From Kitasatospora sp. NBC_01246 (GTDB lineage Bacteria; Actinomycetota; Actinomycetes; Streptomycetales; Streptomycetaceae), in the NCBI RefSeq assembly GCF_036226505.1, contig NZ_CP108484.1, positions 8,031,501 to 8,095,500 on the forward strand: DNA of 64,000 nt. Reading direction: 5' to 3'. A model generated the notes under the pieces. It was given only the letters and a program-made list of their open reading frames with translations. It had not been told where the DNA came from and ran no database searches. How positions within the stretch are numbered: position 1 is the stretch's first letter; each line of letters begins with the position of its first letter. Positions 37,232 to 44,248 of the stretch are shown here, in pieces. Position numbers and translations under genes: made by a program.

Positions 37232-37894
37232 ATGGACCAGTCGGCGGACTCCACGGCGATGATCGCGGCGATCTCGGGCGCCCTGGCCGATCCCGGCCCG
37301 GACGACCGCGAACTGCTGTCCTCCATCGTGCGGGTGGCACGTTCGATCTTCGGCGCCGCCGCCAGCTCGATCTTCCTGTTCGACCGGGAGGAGGACCAGC
37401 TGGTCTTCGAGGCCGTCTCCGGGGAGGGCGAGGACTTCCTGGTCGGCACCAGGTTCCCGGCGCACCGGGGGATCGCAGGCTGGGTCGCCGACACCGGGGA
37501 GCCGGTGACGGTCGACGACCTGCGCGGCAGCGCGATCTTCGCCCAGGACCTCGCGGAGCGGACCCGCTACGTGCCGGACGCGATCATGGCGGCCCCGGTC
37601 GTCCACCGGGACGAGATCCTCGGCGTCATCCAGGTGCTCGACCCGCACCCGCAGTCCCGCTCCAGCCTGGCCGACCTGGACCTGCTGGTGGCCTTCGCCG
37701 GCCAGGCCGGGCTCGCCCTGCACGGCCTGGTCCGCAGCCGGGCGGCCCGCAGCGCGCTGGCCCTCGGCGGTGCGGAGTTCGAGCGGCTGGCCGGCATCGT
37801 CCAGGTCCTCGGCGCGCTGGCGCCCGAGCAGCGGGCCAGCGGGCTGCGGCTGGTCGAGTCCCTGCACGAGGTGCTCGCCGCGATGGCGCGCTGA
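37232..37894 (+). CDS. GAF domain protein
   Basis: 220 residues from ATG 37232, 5 bases after the subtilase gene. A single GAF domain at about 25-170 (ASSIFLFDREEDQLVFEAVSGEGEDFLVG, GIAGWVADTGEPVTVDD, GVIQVLD) followed by a helical tail. No kinase, phosphatase or DNA-binding output. GAF domains bind small ligands including cyclic nucleotides, so it may sense a product of the cyclase two genes upstream; that link is inference. Confidence 0.85.
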   Translation: MDQSADSTAMIAAISGALADPGPDDRELLSSIVRVARSIFGAAASSIFLFDREEDQLVFEAVSGEGEDFLVGTRFPAHRGIAGWVADTGEPVTVDDLRGSAIFAQDLAERTRYVPDAIMAAPVVHRDEILGVIQVLDPHPQSRSSLADLDLLVAFAGQAGLALHGLVRSRAARSALALGGAEFERLAGIVQVLGALAPEQRASGLRLVESLHEVLAAMAR

Positions 37895-37978
37895 CCGGGC
37901 GGCGGGGCGGCGCGCTGGCCGGGTGGCGAGGCCGTCCCGGTCAGCGGCACCGGCCCGCCACCCGGTCTCGTCCAGGTG

Positions 37979-39796
37979 TCAGCAGCCGCCCGGCAGCGGA
38001 CCCGGGCCGCGGTGCAGGGCGGCGGCGTACCGGTGGGCCAGCCTCGGCATGCGGTAGCGGACGGCGTGCGCCCGCACCTCGTCGTCCTCGGCCACCGTGA
38101 CCAGATGGGCCTCGATGAGCTCCTCCACGATCCGCTCGGCCGGCTCCGCGAGGCCGCCCAGCGCCGCCAGCAGCACCGCCTGGTCGAAGGCCGGCCCCGG
38201 CAGGGCGCCGAGCGCGCCGAGCGCCGCCCGCTGCTGCGGATCCAGCCCCTGGTGGAACCGGCGGTAGCCGTCCTGGACGGAGCAGCCCCCGACCGAGAGC
38301 TCGTGGGGTCCGGCGGGCAGCCGGCCCAGCTGCTCCGCGTACTCGGACAGCGAGAGGTGCCGCAGCGTGGTGAGCTTGGCGGCCAGCGCGCGGACGACCA
38401 GCGGGGAGAGCCCGTACACCTCTTGAAGGCGGCGCAGCGTCCGGTCCGCGTCCACGAGCCGCCGCTCGTCGAGCACGCGCGCCAGGAGCTCGCGGGCCTC
38501 GCCGGGGGTGAACTCGTCGAGTTCGATGCGGTGGACGCACTCCAGGCCGCTGAGCCGGCGGGCCGAGGTGACCAGCGTGCGGGTCGGCCCGCGGCCCGGC
38601 AGCAGGCGGCGGACCTGGGACTCGCCGGTCGCGCCGTCGAGGACGAGGAGGACCTGCCGGTCGGCGATCCAGGACCGCCACAGGGCCAGCGCCGCGGTCT
38701 CCTCCCGGGGCGGGGTGAGGTCGAGACCGGTGCTCCGCAGCAGCTCGGTCAGCACCTCGTGCCAGTCGCGCGGGGTTCCGTCGGGGTGTCCCAGCGGGAC
38801 GAAGACCTGGCCGTCCGCGAAGCGGTCGGCGATCCGGTGGCCGACGTGGACGGCCAGCGCCGTGGTGCCGACCCCCGGCGGGCCCGACACCGCCGTGACG
38901 TCGGTACATCGGGCCCCGCCGGTGAGGGCCGCCACCGCCGCCTCGACCTCGTCCCGGCGGCCGACGAAGTCCGCCAGGTCGCGGGGGAGTTGGGAGGGCC
39001 TGGCGTGCTCGTGCGGCCGGTCGCGGCCCGGCCGGGCCGATCCCCCGCCGGCCAGGATCGCCCGGTAGGTCTGCTGCAGCACGGGGCTGGGGTCGAGGCC
39101 GAGCTCCCGGGCGATGTACTGCCGGTGCTGTTCGAAGCAGGCGAGCGCCTGCCGCCGCCCGCCGACCTGGTCGAGCGCCGTCATGTGCAGCACGATCAGC
39201 CGCTCGCGGAACGGGTGCCGGGCGGTCAACTCGGCCAGCCGGTCCAGCAGTCCGAGCGCCCGGCCGGCCTCCACCTCCAGCTCGGCCCAGTCTTCGTACA
39301 CCGCGAGGAAGCGGTCGGCGAGGCGCTCCGACTCGCGGGCCGCGAACGGGCTGCCGAGCAGGTCGACCAGGGGCCGGTCCTGCCAGAGCCGTACCGCCTC
39401 GCCGAACAGCGCCGACGCGCCGGCCGGGTGGCCCGCCCGCTGCGCCTGCCGCCCGGCCGCCGCGAGTTCGTCGAACCGCAGCAGGTCCGACTCCTCGGAG
39501 GTCACCGTCAGGGTGTAGCCGTACGGCACGTGGCCGATCCGGTCCCGCAGGACCTTGCGCAGGGCGGAGACGTACACCTGGAGGTTCTTGCGCGCCGTCC
39601 GGGGCTGGTCGCCGTCCCAGAGCGCGTCGATGAGCTGGTCGACCGACAGCACGGTGTTCGCCCGGCACAGCAGCGCGGCCAGGAGTAATCGCTGTTTGTA
39701 CGGGCCGAGTTCGAGGAGGTCCTCGCCGGACCGGACCTGTAGCGGCCCGAGCATCGTGAAACGCAGCGTTCTTTCCGCACCGGTGTTCCCGGTCAT
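37979..39796 (-). CDS. SARP family regulator (AfsR-like, with NB-ARC)
   Basis: 605 residues from ATG 39796 (GGGAGGGG 5 bases upstream). Residues 10-105 are the OmpR-type DNA-binding domain (LRFTMLGPLQVRSGEDLLELGPYKQRLLLAALL...LRDRIG), 110-260 the bacterial transcriptional activation domain (BTAD), and about 290-600 an NB-ARC ATPase. The P-loop is GPPGVGTT instead of GxxGVGKT, so the Walker A lysine is missing and ATP hydrolysis is doubtful. SARPs bind direct heptamers at 11-bp spacing; three such promoters flank this gene, including the one divergent from it. It is the obvious cluster-situated activator. Confidence 0.92.
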   Translation of the reverse strand: MTGNTGAERTLRFTMLGPLQVRSGEDLLELGPYKQRLLLAALLCRANTVLSVDQLIDALWDGDQPRTARKNLQVYVSALRKVLRDRIGHVPYGYTLTVTSEESDLLRFDELAAAGRQAQRAGHPAGASALFGEAVRLWQDRPLVDLLGSPFAARESERLADRFLAVYEDWAELEVEAGRALGLLDRLAELTARHPFRERLIVLHMTALDQVGGRRQALACFEQHRQYIARELGLDPSPVLQQTYRAILAGGGSARPGRDRPHEHARPSQLPRDLADFVGRRDEVEAAVAALTGGARCTDVTAVSGPPGVGTTALAVHVGHRIADRFADGQVFVPLGHPDGTPRDWHEVLTELLRSTGLDLTPPREETAALALWRSWIADRQVLLVLDGATGESQVRRLLPGRGPTRTLVTSARRLSGLECVHRIELDEFTPGEARELLARVLDERRLVDADRTLRRLQEVYGLSPLVVRALAAKLTTLRHLSLSEYAEQLGRLPAGPHELSVGGCSVQDGYRRFHQGLDPQQRAALGALGALPGPAFDQAVLLAALGGLAEPAERIVEELIEAHLVTVAEDDEVRAHAVRYRMPRLAHRYAAALHRGPGPLPGGC

Positions 39797-39991
39797 ATGG
39801 CCCCTCCCCCAGAGCGCGCCACGCATTGGGCACAGGTCGGGCCGGCCCGATCGGGGCCGGTCGCCTTCGTCTGTACTCCGACGGGTAGCTTCGCCGAGAA
39901 GAGGATGTCTGGCAAGGACGTGGTGAGCGATTGGTGAACAGCGGTGCCCGGGGGTCGAGTGGGACAGGACAAGCTGCCAGGAAGCCACGCA

Positions 39992-40023
39992 CATACCGGA
40001 GTTCAACCGCCCGCTCCTAGCGT
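39992..40023 (+). promoter_or_regulatory. SARP-type promoter of precursor B
   Basis: Heptamers CATACCG (39992-39998) and TCAACCG (40003-40009) at 11-bp spacing, then 8 bp, then -10 box TAGCGT (40018-40023). Ten bases (CCGCTCCTAG) before and into the -10 box are identical to the precursor A promoter. The rest of the gap 39797-40071 shows no gene. Confidence 0.8.
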
Positions 40024-40071
40024 CGCACTGTGACGTCGGCCGACGTCCGAGCGCGAGCGAGAGGAGTTCCG

Positions 40072-40263
40072 ATGTCCGACGAGGTGCAGGCACACAGCGT
40101 GGGCGGCGACGACGAGGACCTGGCGGGCTGCGGGATCCAGTTCAACGCCAGTGCCGTGGACGACGAGGTCCAGGCCCACAGCGTGGGCGAGGACGACGAG
40201 GACCTGGCGGGCTGCGGGATCCAGTTCAACGCCAGCGCCGCGGACGGCCCCGCCGGCGTCTAG
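40072..40263 (+). CDS. RiPP precursor peptide B, two fused leader-core units
   Basis: 63 residues from ATG 40072 with a perfect GAGGAG (40061-40066). It is a near-exact tandem duplication of 28 residues (3-30 and 31-58), each made of an acidic leader with EVQAHS and a core GCGIQFNASA. His8-Cys20 and His36-Cys48 are both 12 residues apart, as in precursor A. The last residues ADGPAGV are extra. So small and acidic a product, next to a SARP and an oxygenase gene and sharing the leader motif with precursor A, is best read as a RiPP precursor. Which enzyme modifies it is not shown. Confidence 0.7.
   Translation: MSDEVQAHSVGGDDEDLAGCGIQFNASAVDDEVQAHSVGEDDEDLAGCGIQFNASAADGPAGV
40078..40245 (+). 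repeat. 84-bp in-frame tandem duplication inside precursor B
   Basis: 40078-40161 and 40162-40245; only about nine bases differ, largely silent, with Gly/Glu and Val/Ala changes. Confidence 0.95.
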
Positions 40264-40290
40264 CCCGACGCTTCGTCATCGGCCGACTCG

Positions 40291-40315
40291 CCGCCGGGCC
40301 GGACCACCCCGGCGG
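40291..40315 (+). terminator. possible attenuator between precursor B and the oxygenase gene
   Basis: CCGCCGGG (40291-40298) pairs with CCCGGCGG (40308-40315) around a 9-base loop in the 140-base gap. RiPP operons often have a partial terminator here so that precursor exceeds enzyme. Confidence 0.4.
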
Positions 40316-40403
40316 GACGAGGCCGGGCCGGTCTGTGCGGGTGCAACCGCGCAGGCCGGCCGTCGCCTTCCCGCCCGGCACCCGACCACCCTGTGAGGCC
40401 TCC

Positions 40404-41363
40404 GTGGACAGTCTGCTCCGGCTCGTGGACGACCTGCCGACGCTCGAAACCGCTTGGGAGCGCGAGCCGTTCGTCAGCACCGGGCTGGGCGACCTCGGTG
40501 ACGTGTTCTCCCTGGAGACCGCCGAGCGGCTGATCCACAGCAGCCTGCCGATGAGCGCGGTACGGCTCTTCCGTGACGGCGAGCTGGTCCCACCGGAGCT
40601 CGTCCTGCGCAACCGGGGGAGCAACCCGCGGAGCCGCGAGAAGCTCGCCGACGGCACCAAGGTCGCCGAGCAGGTGGCCGGCGGCGCGACCCTGACCCTG
40701 GAGGAGCTCCAGAACCACAGCCCGGAGGTGGCGCGCTTCGCCGCCGAGGTGGCCCGCGAGACCGGCTACGAGGCCGACTGCACCGCCTTCCTGACGCCGC
40801 CTCGGGCCCGGGGGGCGGCGCCGCACTTCGACCTGGTGGGCATCTTCCTTCGGCAGCTCCACGGCTCCAAGCGCTGGCGGGTGAGCGCCCCCGTGCGGCG
40901 GCTGCCGAGCCGGGCCCGCCCGGTGGCCCCGTCCGAGGTCGGCGAACCGGTGCTCGACGTCGTCCTCAAGGAGGGCGAGTGCCTCTACCTGCCGCGCGGC
41001 TTCGTGCACGTCGGCGACACCACGGACGAGCCGTCGCTGCACCTGTCGATCGGCCTGCGCGGCGTCACCTGGGAGCGGGTCCTGCGCAGCCTGCTGGCCG
41101 GGGCTGGGGAGCGGTTCGAGCCGCTGCGCGAGGTGCTGCCGCCGGCCTTCTCGGACCTCGACCGGGAGGCCCTGTACCGCGAGCGCGTCGAGCTGCTGGC
41201 GAAGCACCTGGCGGACGCCGACTGGTCCCGGATCTCGCTGGACGGCCTGCGGGCCGAGCAGCCCCCGGCCGCGCCCGCCCCGGGCAGTCTGGCGGCCTCG
41301 CTGCGCCGGCCCGCCGCCGCGGAGCCGGCGCCCGAGGCCGCCGAGCCCCCGCCGGCCGCCTGA
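40404..41363 (+). CDS. JmjC/cupin-4 family Fe(II)/2-oxoglutarate-type oxygenase
   Basis: 319 residues from GTG 40404 (TGAGG upstream); in-frame codons back to 40335 have no ribosome site. The double-stranded beta-helix core carries the HxD of PHFDLVGIF, LHGSKRW, and the distal His of LPRGFVHVG, the pattern of ribosomal-oxygenase-like hydroxylases (YcfD/RoxA group). Those enzymes hydroxylate Arg or His in proteins. Here the gene follows precursor B, so hydroxylation of that peptide is proposed. Its C-terminus is Ala/Pro-rich and runs into a 31-bp repeat. Confidence 0.82.
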   Translation: MDSLLRLVDDLPTLETAWEREPFVSTGLGDLGDVFSLETAERLIHSSLPMSAVRLFRDGELVPPELVLRNRGSNPRSREKLADGTKVAEQVAGGATLTLEELQNHSPEVARFAAEVARETGYEADCTAFLTPPRARGAAPHFDLVGIFLRQLHGSKRWRVSAPVRRLPSRARPVAPSEVGEPVLDVVLKEGECLYLPRGFVHVGDTTDEPSLHLSIGLRGVTWERVLRSLLAGAGERFEPLREVLPPAFSDLDREALYRERVELLAKHLADADWSRISLDGLRAEQPPAAPAPGSLAASLRRPAAAEPAPEAAEPPPAA

Positions 41364-41460
41364 CCGGTGCCTGTACCGCCGGCCGGCCGCCTGACCGGTG
41401 CCTGTACCGCCGGCCGGCCGCCTGACCGGTGCCTGTACCGCCCGCCGGCCGCCTGACCGG
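41361..41460. repeat. 31-bp tandem repeat over the JmjC stop codon
   Basis: TGACCGGTGCCTGTACCGCC... with TGA at 41361, 41392, 41423 and 41454, exactly 31 bp apart; the first TGA is the true stop. The third unit has one substitution and the fourth is partial. Confidence 0.95.
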
Positions 41461-41483
41461 CGCCCGCACTGCCCGCGGGCCGG

Positions 41484-42038
41484 TCAGCCGAACGGGGTGC
41501 GGTGCAGCGAGATCAGCAGGCGCCAGCTGTGCGCGGCGAGTTCGTCGGCGGTGGCGGGCACCAGGGCGTGCAGCCAGTCCGCGAGCAGCGCCGTGAAGGT
41601 CGCCGCGACGGCGGTGGCGACCAGCTCGGCGTACGGCGCGCCGGCCAGCTCCCGCTCGGTGCGGCTGCGCTCCCGGAGTTCGCGGTGGAGCAGCTCGCCC
41701 AGCGGTCCGGCGCCGCCGGGCAGCAGCAGCGAGCGGTAGACCGCCGCGTGCCGCTCGACCTCCGTGAGGAACGCGCCGAGGGCGGGCGGCGGTGCGGCCG
41801 GGTCCGGGATGCCGCGCCAGGCGTGCAGGGCGTCCACGGCGTCCCGGACGACCTCCGCGCAGGCGTCCACCGCGAGCGCCCGAAGGTCCTCGTAGTGGAG
41901 GTAGAAGGTCGCCCGGCCGACGCCCGCGCGCCGGACCACGGCGGCCACGCCGACCTCGGCCAGCGGGCGCTCGGCGCACTCGGCGAGCAGGGCCTCGCGC
42001 AGCCGGGCGCGGGTGCGGTCGGCCCGTGCGTCGGTCAT
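41484..42038 (-). CDS. TetR family transcriptional regulator
   Basis: 184 residues from ATG 42038, ATGA overlap with the DUF1304 gene. N-terminal HTH (LREALLAECAERPLAEVGVAAVVRRAGVGRATFYLHYEDLRALA). The C-terminal ligand domain is typical in size. It likely represses its own two-gene operon through repeats at the upstream promoter. Confidence 0.9.
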   Translation of the reverse strand: MTDARADRTRARLREALLAECAERPLAEVGVAAVVRRAGVGRATFYLHYEDLRALAVDACAEVVRDAVDALHAWRGIPDPAAPPPALGAFLTEVERHAAVYRSLLLPGGAGPLGELLHRELRERSRTERELAGAPYAELVATAVAATFTALLADWLHALVPATADELAAHSWRLLISLHRTPFG

Positions 42039-42397
42039 CCGGCGACCAGTACCGCGGCCAGCGCGAGCGCGCCGGGCAGGGCCTGGGCGAACAGGATCCG
42101 GCGGTTGGCGGTCGCCGCCCCGTACAGGCCCGCGACCACCACGCAGGACAGGAAGAAGACCTGGACGCGGAAGCCGGTCGGGTCCGCCGCGATCAGGCCC
42201 CAGACCAGGCCGGCGGCCAGGAAGCCGTTGTAGAGGCCCTGGTTGGCGGCCAGCGGCGCGGTGGCCCGGGCCGTCTCCGGGTCGAAGCCGGAGAGCTTCC
42301 GCCCGGGAGCCCGCTCCCAGAGGAACATCTCCAGCACCAGGATGTATCCGTGCAGTGCGGCCACCAGGCCCACCAGCGTGCTCGCGACGATGCCCAT
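42035..42397 (-). CDS. DUF1304 family membrane protein
   Basis: 120 residues from ATG 42397 (AAAGGGG upstream). Four membrane segments, with the DUF1304 signature LHGYILVLEMFLWERAPGRK near the first and LAANQGLYNGFLAAGLVWG in the middle. Family function unknown. Cotranscribed with the TetR gene. Confidence 0.88.
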   Translation of the reverse strand: MGIVASTLVGLVAALHGYILVLEMFLWERAPGRKLSGFDPETARATAPLAANQGLYNGFLAAGLVWGLIAADPTGFRVQVFFLSCVVVAGLYGAATANRRILFAQALPGALALAAVLVAG

Positions 42398-42411
42398 GAC
42401 GGGGCCCCTTT

Positions 42412-42445
42412 CTGGACTGTCGTCCAGCAATTATAGACACATGTC
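42412..42445 (-). promoter_or_regulatory. promoter and probable TetR operator
   Basis: On the minus strand a consensus -10 TATAAT (42435-42430) is flanked by CTGGAC-N4-GTCCAG (42412-42427) and by GACA-N2-TGTC (near 42436-42445). The TGGAC element occurs three times in about 40 bases. Confidence 0.55.
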
Positions 42446-42520
42446 CAGGAATTCGCCGCAGGCCTACCCTTCACAAGGTGAAGTCACAGAGCCCACAAGG
42501 AAGTTCCACCGCTTCGTCTC

Positions 42521-42574
42521 TTGACCGCCGTCCGGCGGGGCGAGACAGTGTGTCGACGCTTGAGAGCGCTCTCA
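42521..42574 (+). promoter_or_regulatory. promoter with LacI-type operator before the GH64 gene
   Basis: TTGACC (42521-42526), 17 bases, GACAGT (42544-42549), then the perfect palindrome TGAGAGCGCTCTCA (42561-42574) just past the start of transcription, suited to repression. Confidence 0.75.
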
Positions 42575-42617
42575 CACGGTTCCGCCGCCTTGCCACCGCC
42601 GAGGGAAAGGCATCCCC

Positions 42618-44156
42618 ATGACGGCCACCCCACCCCTGCCCGGCCCCGCCCGCGGAGCCGCGCCCCGCCATCGAGCGCCCCGCCACCGCGGCGCCGTCGC
42701 GGTCCTCACCGTGCTCGCCCTGCTGCTCGCCGGTCTGTGGACGGCGGCCGGCGCGCGGGCGGCCGCCGACTACACCCAGTCGGCGGCCACGGTCGCCCCC
42801 GGCTCGGTCCTCTTCGCCTTCACCCCGGCCACGCCCGCCGCCCTGGTCGACGTCCACTACCGGCCCGCCGCCGACGGCCAGCAGAACGTCCGGATGACGG
42901 CGGGCGCGAGCCGGTGGGAGACGACCGCCACCGGCCTGGCGGCCGGGACCGTCCTGGAGTACTGGTTCACCTACGAGAAGGCCGGACCGCTCTACGACAC
43001 CCCGCACTTCACGGTGACCGTCGGCGCGGGCGGCTCGACCGGCGGCGGGGCGACGGGCAGCTTCCCGCTCACCTTCGTGAACAACACCCGGGGAGCCTTC
43101 AGCGACGCCCAGGTCTACGTGACCGTGCTCGGCATGGTCACCCCCGGCCAGTGGTCCTACCTGCGGCCCGACGGCACGACGGCACACATCGACCACCGCG
43201 CCGCGCAGGCCCCGGGGCACCTGACCAAGAACGGCGTCGACTACCCGAACATGTCCTTCACGCTCGACCGGGCCGCCACCGTCCCCTCCCCGGCCGCCAT
43301 CCGCGGCGGCCGCGTCTACATCTCGCTCGGCTCGCCGCTGTACATCCCCGTCTCGCCCGACGACCAGGGCTGGGGCGGGCCGGACCCGCGCAACCCCGCC
43401 GACCCGAACAACGACGTCTACTACGACTGGTACGAGTACACCTACGTCCAGGGCGAGGTCCCGTTCGGCGGCAACACCACCCAGGTGGACGGGTTCGGCT
43501 TCCCGATGACCGCCCGGCTGCGGCAGACCGCCAGCGGCTACGACTCCACCGAGGGCATCACCCGCACCCGCGCCGAGGTGATGGCCGGCTACGCGGCGGC
43601 CGTCGGGCCCGCCTTCCGCGCGCTGCAGGGCACCTACCGCATCACCGCCCCGCGGTCGTCCGCCCTGTTCCAGGCGGGCGGCGCGCAGCAGGGCTACCTC
43701 CAGCCGGCCATCGACCGGTTCTGGTCGGCCTTCAGCGCACGGCAGTTCACCCTCACCCGGCTCGGCGAGACGTTCACCGGGCGGGTCACCGGCGACACCC
43801 TGACCTTCACCAAGAACGGGGCCGGACCGTTCCACCTGGCCAAGCCCGCCTCGCCGGACGTGATGGCCTGCGCGGGCCCGCTCGCCGCGGGCGACGACAC
43901 CGAGAAGCAGCTCGGCGCGGAGCTGTGCGCGGCCCTCCAGCGCGGCGTGGCGCTCACTCCGGCCGACTGGTACCGGCCCGCGGCCTACTACCGCGGCGCC
44001 GACGCCGCGAACGACTACGCGGGGTACCTGCACGGCATCAGCCTCGGCGGCCGCTCCTACGCCTTCCCCTACGACGACATCAACGACCAGTCGTCCGTCC
44101 AGATCCTCGGCAACGCGGCTCCGCCCACCGGGCTGACCCTCGGTATCGGCTGGTAG
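42618..44156 (+). CDS. secreted GH64 beta-1,3-glucanase with N-terminal CBM56-like domain
   Basis: 512 residues from ATG 42618 (GGAAAGG upstream). Signal peptide 1-50 (HRGAVAVLTVLALLLAGLWTAAGARA). Residues ~50-140 are a small beta-sandwich like CBM56; 150-512 match the GH64/thaumatin-like fold (FPLTFVNNTRGAFSDAQVYVTVLG, GRVYISLGSPLYIPVSPDD, VDGFGFPMTARL). GH64 enzymes release laminaripentaose from beta-1,3-glucan. The upstream operator ties it to the LacI regulator downstream. Confidence 0.92.
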   Translation: MTATPPLPGPARGAAPRHRAPRHRGAVAVLTVLALLLAGLWTAAGARAAADYTQSAATVAPGSVLFAFTPATPAALVDVHYRPAADGQQNVRMTAGASRWETTATGLAAGTVLEYWFTYEKAGPLYDTPHFTVTVGAGGSTGGGATGSFPLTFVNNTRGAFSDAQVYVTVLGMVTPGQWSYLRPDGTTAHIDHRAAQAPGHLTKNGVDYPNMSFTLDRAATVPSPAAIRGGRVYISLGSPLYIPVSPDDQGWGGPDPRNPADPNNDVYYDWYEYTYVQGEVPFGGNTTQVDGFGFPMTARLRQTASGYDSTEGITRTRAEVMAGYAAAVGPAFRALQGTYRITAPRSSALFQAGGAQQGYLQPAIDRFWSAFSARQFTLTRLGETFTGRVTGDTLTFTKNGAGPFHLAKPASPDVMACAGPLAAGDDTEKQLGAELCAALQRGVALTPADWYRPAAYYRGADAANDYAGYLHGISLGGRSYAFPYDDINDQSSVQILGNAAPPTGLTLGIGW

Positions 44157-44167
44157 TCCGGGCCGGC

Positions 44168-44191
44168 GGGCGGGGCCGCGCGGCCCCGCCC
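44168..44191 (+). terminator. hairpin between GH64 and GH16 genes
   Basis: Perfect palindrome of about 12 bp per arm centred on CGCG, 12 bases after the GH64 stop. Confidence 0.6.
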
Positions 44192-44248
44192 CGGCGCTCC
44201 CACCGCACCGTCACCCCCACGACCGTCCCCCCACGGAGGTGCACCACC

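Noticed and set aside
42412..42445. TGGAC repeats as part of the LacI regulon
   Set aside because: Sequence differs from the GAGAGCGCTCTC palindrome and it lies at the TetR/DUF1304 promoter; a TetR operator explains it better.
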